DNA from: Synechococcus sp. PCC 7335
Lineage (GTDB): Bacteria; Cyanobacteriota; Cyanobacteriia; Phormidesmidales; Phormidesmidaceae
Length of the DNA stretch: 64,000 nucleotides
Assembly: GCF_000155595.1 (NCBI RefSeq)
Contig: NZ_DS989904.1
Span: forward strand, 3,151,720-3,215,719
Direction: 5' to 3'
In this document: positions 16,972 through 25,457 of the stretch, in pieces
How the letters are laid out: every line of letters starts with the position of its first letter
How positions within the stretch are numbered: the first letter of the stretch is position 1
Program-made: the position numbers and the translations under genes
The notes under the pieces: generated by a model
What the model saw: only the letters and a program-made list of their open reading frames with translations
Told to the model about the DNA's origin: nothing
Database searches by the model: none

Positions 16972-18879
16972 ATGGGTTCTTTCCCTTCTAGATTGTCGCG
17001 ATCGCTCAAGGTCCATCCGAACAAAATCAGCTGGGTAAATCAGACTTTTATGCATAAAGTCGCTGGCACTCAGAGAGGCTTTGCTGAAGCGATGGGAGTT
17101 TCTGTAGACACAGTGCGAAAATTTCTAAAAGGGAAGGCCATCTCTCGCAGCAACTTTCAAGACCTATGTGAAGGGTTAGAGCTTGACTGGTGTGAAATGG
17201 CTTTTGCTGATGACAGTTCTGTCACTACGCAGGCTTCGGAGACGGCGCCCCTTGAAGGTGCCGATAGATCAAAACAATCTGCTGATAGCAATCAGAGCGC
17301 GAATTGTCGTATCTTCTTAAGCTACAACCGCAATATTCGCCCCGATGAGCTGGTGGCGTTGGATCTACATAACGCGTTGCGTAAGCAACACAATATTTTT
17401 ATCGATCAGGAAATGCCAATTGGCACGCCGTGGGCAGAAACTATTAGAAAAGAGATTTTTCAGGCGGATGCGCTGATCGTGCTGCTATCAGAACAATCAG
17501 CACAAAGCGAAATGGTTCAGCAGGAAATTGAGCTGGCTAGAGAATCAGCTGCGCTCCGGCAAGGACTACCACTGATTCTACCCGTACGACTGCGCTATAC
17601 CGCGCCCTTTCGCTATCCGCTAAACGAAGCACTCGACCCGTTGCAGTGGGCTTTTTGGAATAGCGAAGAAGACACCCCTAGATTGATTGCAGAAATTCAG
17701 AACGCACTCGTCGGAAAATCCTTACCGATTGAAACTGAGACGGCTAAGCGCAAGCTGCTTAGTCAGTCGTTTACAGTTCGGTCGCAGTCTGATCAGCCAC
17801 CAATGCTGCCTCCAGATCCGATGGCGCAGCCGCCGATCGAACAAAGTGATGCGATCACGCTAGAACGGCCAGAAGGCACGATGGATCCGAACTCTCAATT
17901 TTATATTCAAAGAAGCTCAGATGTGGTTGCTATATCTGCACTTCAGCAGCAAGGCGGTGGTACCGTCACTATTCTAGGGCCACGTCAGATGGGGAAAAGT
18001 TCGCTGCTGTTTCGCACAATAGCGATCGCCCGAGAACAAAACAAAAAAGTTATCTTCCTCGATTTTCAACAGTTTGAATCTACAACATTGGAGAATGCAG
18101 ATCGTTTCTTTCAGCGATTTTGCAGCTGGCTGACGCGGAAGGTGCGCCTCAAAAATCGTGTAGAAGCATTTTGGCAAGACAATGAAGGCCTAGATAATCC
18201 TATGCAATGCACCTGCTACTTAGAAGATTATCTTTTGCCAGAAATCAGTCAGCCTATCTTTCTCGCAATGGATGAAGTTGATCGCCTAATCAAGTCACCC
18301 TTTCGAGATAGCTTCTTCTCTATGCTGCGCAGTTGGCACAATGACCGAGCTGACTTTGACTCACCCTGGAGACAGTTTGACCTAGTGATGGTTACCTCTA
18401 CAGAGCCGTACCAGCTGATTCAAGACATGGATCAGTCTCCGTTTAATGTGGGAACTTCTGTTGGACTACGAGACTTTACCTTTGCCGAAACCGTAGAGCT
18501 AAATCAACGACATGGAGCACCGCTATCAGAGGCCCAGCTAGCCGCTCTAATGGAGTGGGTAAATGGCCATCCCTACCTGACACGTAAGTCTCTGTATTTA
18601 GTTGCGAGCGGACAGATGAGCGCAGCAGAGGTGTTTGGCCAAGCGGTGCAAAGTCGAGGACCTTTTGGGGGACATCTGCGCTATCACCTGTTACGAATGG
18701 AGAACAAGTCTTCTCTTGTAGAGGGAATGTTACAAGTCATTGACGATCAAAGCTGTAAAGATGAGCAGGTACTACGGCGACTAGAGGGGGCTGGGCTGGT
18801 ACAGCGAAGGGAGGGACGTCAGGTCATACCTCGCTGTAGGCTATATGCAGAGTACTTTGGAGAGCACTTGCGTGCATGA
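16972..18879 (+). CDS. HTH-TIR-AAA-like (STAND-type) protein
   Basis: A 635-residue protein. Residues about 20-85 form the small helical N-terminal module common on cyanobacterial AAA-like and NB-ARC proteins (GVSVDTVRKFLKGKAISRSN...). Residues about 111-250 are a TIR domain (CRIFLSYN..., FIDQEMPIGTPW), with a likely NADase catalytic Glu185 in SEMVQQEIELA. Residues about 305-635 are an AAA-like ATPase: Walker A GPRQMGKSS (about 335-343), Walker B-like IFLAMDEVDRLI and an YLTRK sensor region. By family, TIR domains with this Glu cleave NAD or make signal nucleotides once a sensor oligomerises. The 3' end overlaps the next gene by 35 bp, suggesting co-translation with its AAA-WD40 partner. A defence or cell-suicide role is inference. 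Confidence 0.85.
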   Translation: MGSFPSRLSRSLKVHPNKISWVNQTFMHKVAGTQRGFAEAMGVSVDTVRKFLKGKAISRSNFQDLCEGLELDWCEMAFADDSSVTTQASETAPLEGADRSKQSADSNQSANCRIFLSYNRNIRPDELVALDLHNALRKQHNIFIDQEMPIGTPWAETIRKEIFQADALIVLLSEQSAQSEMVQQEIELARESAALRQGLPLILPVRLRYTAPFRYPLNEALDPLQWAFWNSEEDTPRLIAEIQNALVGKSLPIETETAKRKLLSQSFTVRSQSDQPPMLPPDPMAQPPIEQSDAITLERPEGTMDPNSQFYIQRSSDVVAISALQQQGGGTVTILGPRQMGKSSLLFRTIAIAREQNKKVIFLDFQQFESTTLENADRFFQRFCSWLTRKVRLKNRVEAFWQDNEGLDNPMQCTCYLEDYLLPEISQPIFLAMDEVDRLIKSPFRDSFFSMLRSWHNDRADFDSPWRQFDLVMVTSTEPYQLIQDMDQSPFNVGTSVGLRDFTFAETVELNQRHGAPLSEAQLAALMEWVNGHPYLTRKSLYLVASGQMSAAEVFGQAVQSRGPFGGHLRYHLLRMENKSSLVEGMLQVIDDQSCKDEQVLRRLEGAGLVQRREGRQVIPRCRLYAEYFGEHLRA

Positions 18880-20476
18880 GCCTATCGAGCCCGGAAGCGA
18901 GTCTAAAAGCAAGCCCATTGTGTTCACGGTGGGCGGAGATGTTCAGGCTTCTGGTGGAACTTATATCACGAGGACGGCAGATGCAGAGCTACTGGCGCTG
19001 TGTCGGCGAGGAGAGTATGCCTATGTGCTGACCTCACGGCAAATGGGTAAGTCTAGCCTGATGCGAGAGACGGCCAATCAGCTCAAACAAAGTGGCCTCA
19101 GGGCGGCGGTTGTCGATCTGCAGCGGCTAGGCAGCGATACACCAACTGCAGAAGCGTGGTACCAGGGATTTTTGGAGCTGCTGGTGAGAAAGCTGCGCCT
19201 GCGGATGAAGGTATCTGACTGGTGGCAGTCTCAGGCTCACTTGGGGCCGACTCAGCGGCTAGGTCTATTTTTTGAGACGGTGGTACTAGAGCGTATCGAA
19301 TCGCAGGTGGTGGTCTTTGTCGATGAAATTGACACAACGTTGAAGCTAGATTTTACGGACGATTTCTTTATTGCTATTCGCTCGCTTTATACAGAGCGTA
19401 GTGAAAATCCAGCGTTAAATCGACTCTCTTTTGTACTGGTCGGAGTAGCGACACCTAGTGATTTAATTAAAGATAGTCGGCGAACACCTTTTAATATTGG
19501 TCATCAGATCGATTTGACGGATTTTACGTTTGAAGAGGCGCTGCCGCTTGCCTTGGGGTTGGAGGTTGCGAAAGAACAACAGAGCGCAGTACTGCAATGG
19601 GTGCTCGATTGGACCGAGGGACATCCTTACCTGACTCAGCGGGTATGTATAGAGATTGCCCGGCAGCCAGCCGCTGAGTGGACTGAGACAGATGTTGAAG
19701 ATGTGGTCGCTGGGTTGTTCTTTGGCGATAGGCGCAACAAAGATGGGCATTTGAAGTTTGTTCAAGAGCGACTGACGGGTATAAATGCGAATGATCCGAA
19801 GTATCAGATGGCGGTTTTGGGCACTTACCGCGAGATTTGGAAAGCGCGTACAGCCGTACTCGATGAAGACTATTCCACCATTAAATCACAACTAAAGCTT
19901 TCAGGTGTGGTGAAGCAAGCCGGGTCGCAGCTGGTTGTCCGCAATCTTATCTATCAAACTGTGTTTGATCGGCAGTGGGTAAAAGAAAAATGGCCAGAAG
20001 AGAGCTGGTGGGTGAAGCTGAAGCCGGCGATGGTTCCCATTGCCGCAACCCTGGGTGCTGCGATTGTGATGGGTGTCCTGTTTGTTCGTGCTGAGAATCA
20101 GGCCCGATTGGCTAGAGCAGCACAGGAAGCGGCGCAGGTAGAGCAGCAGGAAGCGGAGACTCAAAGGAGTTTGGCGGAAGAGCGGTTGGTTCAGGTAGAA
20201 GAACAAAGGGCAGCGGCAGAAGCGGAGAGAAACCGAGCACGAAGCGCGGAAGATGATGCGAAAGAACAGCAGGCGATCGCAGAAGATAGACTTAGAGAAG
20301 TCGAACAGGCAAGAGCACAGGTAGAAGAACAGCGTCAGCAGGCCGTGATCGCCCAGCAAGGGGAATCTGAGCAACGGCAGCGAGCAGAAGCCGGAGAAGC
20401 AGAAGCGAATCGTCAGGCTGAGGTAGCCAGGCAGCAGCAGCGATTGGCAGAAGAGGCAACGATTGCAGAAGCGTGA
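18845..20476 (+). CDS. AAA-like ATPase with membrane helix and coiled coil (5' part of a split AAA-WD40 gene)
   Basis: 543 residues to a TGA at 20474-20476. An AAA-like domain (FTVGGDVQASGGTYITR, Walker A SRQMGKSSLMRE near residue 62, Walker B-like VVVFVDEIDTTL) is closely similar to that of the preceding gene. A single membrane helix lies at about 394-418 (MVPIAATLGAAIVMGVLFV), followed by a long Glu/Ala/Gln/Arg-rich coiled coil. The same frame continues past the TGA into the WD40 gene, still with coiled-coil sequence (SRRQAEIQALNAEI). This makes the intact form one AAA-TM-coil-WD40 protein of about 1275 residues. The start may be ATG 18845 or an in-frame GTG at 18872; both overlap the upstream gene. 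Confidence 0.8.
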   Translation: MQSTLESTCVHEPIEPGSESKSKPIVFTVGGDVQASGGTYITRTADAELLALCRRGEYAYVLTSRQMGKSSLMRETANQLKQSGLRAAVVDLQRLGSDTPTAEAWYQGFLELLVRKLRLRMKVSDWWQSQAHLGPTQRLGLFFETVVLERIESQVVVFVDEIDTTLKLDFTDDFFIAIRSLYTERSENPALNRLSFVLVGVATPSDLIKDSRRTPFNIGHQIDLTDFTFEEALPLALGLEVAKEQQSAVLQWVLDWTEGHPYLTQRVCIEIARQPAAEWTETDVEDVVAGLFFGDRRNKDGHLKFVQERLTGINANDPKYQMAVLGTYREIWKARTAVLDEDYSTIKSQLKLSGVVKQAGSQLVVRNLIYQTVFDRQWVKEKWPEESWWVKLKPAMVPIAATLGAAIVMGVLFVRAENQARLARAAQEAAQVEQQEAETQRSLAEERLVQVEEQRAAAEAERNRARSAEDDAKEQQAIAEDRLREVEQARAQVEEQRQQAVIAQQGESEQRQRAEAGEAEANRQAEVARQQQRLAEEATIAEA

Positions 20477-22672
20477 TCGCGTAGGCAAGCGGAAATCCAG
20501 GCCTTAAACGCAGAAATTCAAGCAGGCAGTCTTACGGTAGAGAATTTGATAGCAGCTGACCTTACCTGGCCTGCAATCAGGGCTGCTTTAGCATTAGGCA
20601 AGCAAGTAAAAACCTTATCTAGCGAACCGTACGCTTCTGTAAAAATTAATGGACAGCATCAAAATCAACAACAAAAGTCTCTAAGCGAAAGCGTTCGATT
20701 GCAAGCAATCTCTACTTTGCAAAAGCTCTACTATCTAGATGGCTATCTAGACGGCTACCTGTTTAGCAACCGCCTGATTGGTCACTCTAGCCGAGTGACT
20801 AGTATGAGCTTTTCACCAGATGGAGAGATACTGGTTTCTGCTAGTGAAGACGGCACGGTAAAGCTATGGGACAAACGCGGCCAAGAAATTCGCACGCTCG
20901 AACACTCTGGCCGAGTCCACAGCGTAAGTTTTTCGCCAAATGGAGAAACTATTGCCGCTGCAGGCGAAGATAAAACAGTAAAGCTGTGGGATAGAAGCGG
21001 TCGTAATATCCAAACGCTTGAGCATGATGGCCGGGTCACGAACGTGGACTTTTTCCCAGACGGAGAGATGCTGATTACTGTTAGTCAGAACAATACGGTG
21101 AAACTCTGGAATAGAGACGGCCAAGAAATTCGCACGCTCGAATATGATGGTGCTTACATCCGTGATGTGAGCATTTCACCCAATGGAGAAACACTAGCCA
21201 TTGCTCAGGGCCACGAAGTTATGCTGCTGAACAAAAGCGGACAGCTATTGACAACATTTGCGGCGCATTTTCAAAATATTGAGAGCATGGGCTTTTCGGC
21301 AGACGGAGAAACGCTAATCTCAGCTGGTGGGGATGGGTTAGTCAAGCTGTGGGATAGAAACGGTCAGCAAGTGCTAAGTCTAGTAGGCGATCTTGATAGC
21401 AGGGAACGTTCAGATAGCATTCTCGACGCAAGCTTTTCACCGAATGGACAGACCATTGTTGCAGTCAGTCAGAACGGCACTGTAAGGCTATGGGATAAGC
21501 GTGGGCAAGAACTACAAACCTTAGACGGTAGTGGCACTGTAAGATTTTCGCCAGACGGGGAGACTATCGCGGCTGTCGGGCAGAACCATACAATAAAGCT
21601 ATGGCATCGACAACGACAAGAACTACCAACACTGGCAGGTCACTCTAGATGGGCTAGCGATGTGAGTTTTTGGCCGGATGGAGAGAGTATAGTCTCCCTG
21701 GGGCAGAACCATACAGTAAAGCTCTGGAATCTGAATGGTGAGGTGCTACAGAACTTAATTGGTTATATCAATGGGCTTAAAAGCGTGAGCGCTTCGCCAA
21801 ATGGAGAGATGCTAGCTTTGCTGTACTCTGACGGTACAGCAGAGCTCCGGAATCTGGATAGCCAAGCTCGAACGGTCATTAAGCATTCTACTTCTATTAG
21901 GAGCGTGAGTTTTTCGCCAGATGGAGAGACCTTAGCGACTGCGAGCTTGAACGGCACAGTAAAGTTGTGGAATGTGAACGGCCAAGAACTACAAACCTTC
22001 GCTGGTCACTCAAATTACGTTTATGACGTGAGTTTTTCACCCAATGGAAAGATGCTAGCTTCAGCGAGCGAAGATGGCACAGTAAAGTTGTGGAATGTGA
22101 ACGGCCAAGAACTAAAAACCTTCGCTGGTCATTCTGGAGGCGTCAACGGCGTGAGTTTTTCGCCAGATGGAGAGGTGATAGCTTCAGCGAGTGAGGACGG
22201 GACAGTAAAGTTGTGGAATCTAAGTGGTCAGTCGCTGCAAACCTTGATCGGTCACTCGGATGGCGTTAATGACGTAAGTTTTTCGCCAGATGGAGAGGTG
22301 ATAGCTTCAGCGAGTAAAGATGGCAGGGTGAAGCTATGGAATCTAGAAGGTCAAGAATTACAGACGCTGGTAGATGGTTCGGGGCGGGTCAGCAGCGTCA
22401 GATTCTCACCAAATGGAAAGGCCCTAGTCTCAGTAGACGGAGACATTGAAGAAGGTAACAGTAGAGTAATTATCTGGAATTTTGACGTAGACGATCTTAT
22501 GAACAAAACCTGCTATTGGCTGCGAGACTACATGACTAACCCAACCACTCCTGAAGCAGATAAGGGGCTGTGTGCTGAAGAGCTTGACGCGACTAGCAAC
22601 GCCACAGACTCAGGTGTCTTAAGCATGGTGTCTAGAACCATTCGCTTTTTAAGCACAGTGGCAGAGCGTTAG
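20477..22672 (+). CDS. WD40 propeller part of the split AAA-WD40 gene
   Basis: In frame with the preceding gene and separated from it only by TGA 20474-20476. If translated separately, the first plausible start is a TTG at 20546 with no good ribosome site; the next in-frame Met is inside the first blade. After a coiled-coil tail and a linker (ENLIAADLTWPAIRAALALG) come about 14 WD40 repeats (LWD/LWN ends, each with FSPDGE and GTVKLW), enough for two seven-bladed propellers. By family these form a ligand or protein sensor. The WD repeats are internally intact, with no further stops or frameshifts, so the TGA looks recent, is read through, or could be a sequencing error. Confidence 0.75.
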   Translation, partial: SRRQAEIQALNAEIQAGSLTVENLIAADLTWPAIRAALALGKQVKTLSSEPYASVKINGQHQNQQQKSLSESVRLQAISTLQKLYYLDGYLDGYLFSNRLIGHSSRVTSMSFSPDGEILVSASEDGTVKLWDKRGQEIRTLEHSGRVHSVSFSPNGETIAAAGEDKTVKLWDRSGRNIQTLEHDGRVTNVDFFPDGEMLITVSQNNTVKLWNRDGQEIRTLEYDGAYIRDVSISPNGETLAIAQGHEVMLLNKSGQLLTTFAAHFQNIESMGFSADGETLISAGGDGLVKLWDRNGQQVLSLVGDLDSRERSDSILDASFSPNGQTIVAVSQNGTVRLWDKRGQELQTLDGSGTVRFSPDGETIAAVGQNHTIKLWHRQRQELPTLAGHSRWASDVSFWPDGESIVSLGQNHTVKLWNLNGEVLQNLIGYINGLKSVSASPNGEMLALLYSDGTAELRNLDSQARTVIKHSTSIRSVSFSPDGETLATASLNGTVKLWNVNGQELQTFAGHSNYVYDVSFSPNGKMLASASEDGTVKLWNVNGQELKTFAGHSGGVNGVSFSPDGEVIASASEDGTVKLWNLSGQSLQTLIGHSDGVNDVSFSPDGEVIASASKDGRVKLWNLEGQELQTLVDGSGRVSSVRFSPNGKALVSVDGDIEEGNSRVIIWNFDVDDLMNKTCYWLRDYMTNPTTPEADKGLCAEELDATSNATDSGVLSMVSRTIRFLSTVAER

Positions 22673-22708
22673 AACATAGTTTTCATAAAAGTGTAAAAAC
22701 TATGTTCT
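22671..22708. terminator. Perfect long hairpin after the WD40 gene
   Basis: AGAACATAGTTTT and AAAACTATGTTCT form a 13-bp stem overlapping the WD40 stop codon. There is no strong T run after it, so it may be a terminator or an RNA-stabilising 3' hairpin. Confidence 0.5.
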
Positions 22709-22815
22709 AATTCGCTAAATAGAGAATATCTTTCTTCGCAACGGTCTAAGATCTCAGTAATGCTTTGACAAGTGTTCAATACTGTTCTATCTACGATCTG
22801 ATAAAGAGTTTTACG

Positions 22816-23502
22816 ATGGCTTTCCATGATAAGGTTCGCATTGCTCCTCACTACCGGACCACTGGCTTACTAGCTATGGGTGTGCTGTTTATATTAGGCA
22901 GTTGCACAATAGGTCAGACTACTGCCCAAGAACCTACATCGCCGTCGCCGTCACATATGACTGAGGATGTCACTGTTGATGAAGCGACACTAATAACACC
23001 AACTTCCATAGGTGAGGCGAAGACCTGTATGTCGCTTGAAGAACTTCAGCGTGATCTCTCAATGATGACAGCAACCGTCGTCGGGCAAGACGATGGGCTA
23101 CTAGCGGATGCTTCAGGTGTGGTCGTTCTCAACGCGGCAGGAGAGCTTGCATTTTATGCACCTAGCTATGGAGACGTTCAACCGGATGAAAAGCTACTCT
23201 TGTTTGTTACAACCAATCCAGACTATCAAACGGCAAAAGGGATTGGGCCTGGAACCTTAATTGAAGAGGCCGAACGCGCATATGGCCCGGCTAGCCTAAG
23301 CTACCACCATGAGGCTGAAAGTCGTGAGTTTGTCACCTTTGAGAATGGGCCAGAAAACATTGGTTTTCGTACGGGTAGTGGCGACGAGGCAGGTGTGTAT
23401 TCTCCTCAAGAAGGACCTTATTTTCAGACCCAGTCATATCGCGGGGGGGCTACGATTCAGTCAGTTTGGGTGACTGACAGAAGCTGCTTAGATGATTTTT
23501 GA
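22816..23502 (+). CDS. Exported lipoprotein of unknown function
   Basis: Start chosen at ATG 22816 (an upstream TTG at 22765 would add 17 residues before the signal). The product has about 228 residues. The N-terminal hydrophobic stretch ends in a lipobox-like ILGSC, followed by a Thr/Ser/Pro-rich linker. The mature part contains a conserved-looking segment, GIGPGTLIEEAERAYGPASL, then FVTFE and IGFRT. I have a sense of this pattern from uncharacterised cyanobacterial exported proteins but cannot name a function. Two Cys near the mature ends could form a disulfide. Confidence 0.65.
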   Translation: MAFHDKVRIAPHYRTTGLLAMGVLFILGSCTIGQTTAQEPTSPSPSHMTEDVTVDEATLITPTSIGEAKTCMSLEELQRDLSMMTATVVGQDDGLLADASGVVVLNAAGELAFYAPSYGDVQPDEKLLLFVTTNPDYQTAKGIGPGTLIEEAERAYGPASLSYHHEAESREFVTFENGPENIGFRTGSGDEAGVYSPQEGPYFQTQSYRGGATIQSVWVTDRSCLDDF

Positions 23503-23530
23503 GGCTTCAGCTACCCTTCTATCGCTTTTC

Positions 23531-23644
23531 GCACTTTCTTACTACACCAAGAAAGCCTACAGCCCTTGTCATACAACGCAAAGTGCATAGCAATTGCACG
23601 TAGGCGCAGCTTTCCCTTTGAGTATGCATCCGCGCATTGCTATA
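23531..23644. repeat. Double-hairpin dispersed repeat, variant C
   Basis: Arms GCACTTT (23531-23537) and AAAGTGC (23580-23586) enclose AGCCCTTGTCATACAA. This is followed by a second palindrome with TTGAGTATGCATCCGCGCATTGCTATA. It is a diverged member of the family at 4291, 12838 and 30987. It lies between two small exported-protein genes. Confidence 0.45.
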
Positions 23645-23915
23645 CAACCCTACTCAAAGCTTTATGCGATCGCATAACTCCTCTACTGGAAGGTTGCGAT
23701 CACATTTTTTTTGGTTGTCATCACCGTACAAAAGTCCGCGGAATATCAGCTTCCGCCAAACTTCTGCTTTAAAGCTGCCAAAGTCAGTGCTTTCTACCAG
23801 CTAGCTGCCTTCTAACCGCGGCAGAACCTCAGCATGCGCCTGTTTTACTGAAGTCACAGCGTTGAACACAGCGCATTTGACCTTCACTCAAACAGCACTA
23901 CAGAGGGATTTCACC

Positions 23916-24596
23916 ATGACTTTCAAGCAAAACCTATTCGCAAACGCTCACCGTCTAAAAGCAGTCTCTGCTGGCCTACTTCTAGCCGCTACAACCCTAG
24001 TTGGCTCTGCACCTGCCGCATCAGCGAACCACCATCTGGCTCTCTATACACCCATTGAAGAGCCCGCCGCCGTTGATTGGACAACACGATACGCAGGTGA
24101 GGTCCCGTTCAGTAATATTTCAGACGGCCCAGTGAACGTTCGCACTGGCCCAGGGACTGATCGACCCGTCATTCGTCAGCTAGCACATAGAGAAGGTGGC
24201 ATCATCGAAGGCTGCAACACAACGCTTGATTGGTGTCTTTTAGGGTTTGGCGACGGCACGAACGGCTGGGTAAAAATGAGCTTCTTCGCTGGCTTCGCAG
24301 ATCAGCCCGATTGGATGTCTCGCTACTCGCCAGAAGCGTACTACGTCAACAACACACATGGCGCTATTAACGTACGCAATGCGCCCTTTTTAACCTCGAC
24401 TATTCAAACGACACTTGCGCCTAACGAAGGCGGCTACATTCAGACCTGCAACGTAGACCTCGATTGGTGCCAAATCACGCTCAATGGCACGGAACAAACA
24501 GGATGGGTGTACATGCCGTTGATGACTGGCAGGGTGGACATAGGGTGTCTGTCTCCATCTTCGAATTCATTGAATTCATCAAATTCACTAGATTAA
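23916..24596 (+). CDS. Secreted protein with two SH3b-like domains
   Basis: Start at ATG 23916, preceded by AGAGGG at about 9-14 bp; upstream in-frame codons precede the signal and are unlikely. About 226 residues. A signal peptide (LLLAATTLVGSAPAASA) is followed by two bacterial SH3 modules. Each has a VNVR/INVR..P start, an EGC/QTC..DWC pair and a final GWV(K/Y)M strand. The Cys pairs suggest disulfides in the periplasm or outside. SH3b domains usually bind cell-wall peptides or metal. It lies two genes upstream of the RTX acyltransferase, so a role in that secreted system is possible but unproven. Confidence 0.75.
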   Translation: MTFKQNLFANAHRLKAVSAGLLLAATTLVGSAPAASANHHLALYTPIEEPAAVDWTTRYAGEVPFSNISDGPVNVRTGPGTDRPVIRQLAHREGGIIEGCNTTLDWCLLGFGDGTNGWVKMSFFAGFADQPDWMSRYSPEAYYVNNTHGAINVRNAPFLTSTIQTTLAPNEGGYIQTCNVDLDWCQITLNGTEQTGWVYMPLMTGRVDIGCLSPSSNSLNSSNSLD

Positions 24597-24633
24597 AGCC
24601 CTCAAAAAGTTAACCCCCTCCAAAGCTTCAACT

Positions 24634-24816
24634 ATGAAATCTCTACTGACGCCTGCTTTACCCTCAAACGCAAAGCGAATGATGACTGGTGCGATCGCTC
24701 TTTTCATCTTCAGCCTATCAACAGCTCTGATGACTCGCCAAATAGTCTATACCTTTGCACCACAGATTGTTGAATATGTCGTAACCGAAGCCATTCAGTC
24801 CTTGCTTTCTTACTAA
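24634..24816 (+). CDS. Small single-helix membrane protein
   Basis: 60 residues with one hydrophobic helix (MTGAIALFIFSLSTALMT). It lies 37 bp after the SH3b gene and 37 bp before the acyltransferase gene, all on the same strand. Known MARTX operons also carry a small gene (rtxH) next to rtxC, but I see no sequence argument that this is the same family. Whether it is expressed is uncertain. Confidence 0.45.
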   Translation: MKSLLTPALPSNAKRMMTGAIALFIFSLSTALMTRQIVYTFAPQIVEYVVTEAIQSLLSY

Positions 24817-24853
24817 GCAACTTGAAAGAAAAATATAAATCAACAACAAGAAA

Positions 24854-25369
24854 ATGACAACAACTCACAACACAGCATCCACTATTGTTAGCGAGATGAC
24901 TAAAGCGCAGTCACCTTCATCTGTGACTATTCCAGATAACCTACCGAACAGCATTATCGATGTACAAAACCGCATCCACCTGCTGGGCTCGCTCCTTCAT
25001 TTAGCAATGCACTCCCCCCTACATCGTCGATATACGCTAAACGAGTTAGAAGAACAGTTTGTGGCTAGTCTCATACACGGTCAGTTTCGTTACTACGAAG
25101 TCGCTGGCTCTCCGGTGGGCTTCGTCAACTGGGCCTGGCTGACAGACGAGCTAGCCGAGAAATATTCTACCGGAGAGTACACGATAGCTCTGAACGAGTG
25201 GCAAGGCGGTTCACAGCTTTGGTTCCCGGAATTCATTGCGCCCTTTGGCCACACAAACGCAATCGTCAGAGATTTGCGAACTCATGTTTTTGAAAAAGGC
25301 ACCCCTGCTAAAGCACTCAGAATCTCACCAGAAGGTGACTTCAAAGGAGTCAGTCAGTACCGACTCTAA
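24854..25369 (+). CDS. RTX toxin-activating lysine acyltransferase (HlyC/RtxC family)
   Basis: 171 residues, about the length of HlyC. The catalytic His of HlyC (His23 in SSPLHR) is matched by HSPLHRRYTL. The central LIHGQFRYYEVAGSPVGFVN aligns with the substrate-side strand, and the hallmark WF..(D)WIAPFG is present as LWFPEFIAPFG. At the position of HlyC Asp92 there is Glu, a conservative change. The C-terminus (AKALRISPEGDFKGVSQY) matches the family end. By family it moves a fatty acyl chain from acyl-ACP to internal lysines of an RTX protoxin in the cytoplasm before type I export. The target is presumably the RTX protein encoded 88 bp downstream. Confidence 0.88.
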   Translation: MTTTHNTASTIVSEMTKAQSPSSVTIPDNLPNSIIDVQNRIHLLGSLLHLAMHSPLHRRYTLNELEEQFVASLIHGQFRYYEVAGSPVGFVNWAWLTDELAEKYSTGEYTIALNEWQGGSQLWFPEFIAPFGHTNAIVRDLRTHVFEKGTPAKALRISPEGDFKGVSQYRL

Positions 25370-25457
25370 TAATCTCTGACAACAGATCCATTCCAGGATG
25401 CAGTCCATCTATCCGATTCATCATTCCTATCGTCATTTATTTTGAGGCATTCATTCC

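Noticed and set aside
19901-20488. 195-codon Cys/Leu/Phe-rich minus-strand frame
   Set aside because: Antisense of the Glu/Ala/Gln/Arg-rich coiled coil; composition is that of a codon shadow and it has no ribosome site.
23566-23772. Plus-strand frame in the 23.5 kb intergenic region
   Set aside because: It runs through the palindromic repeat at 23531-23644; the amino-acid text is that of the repeat.
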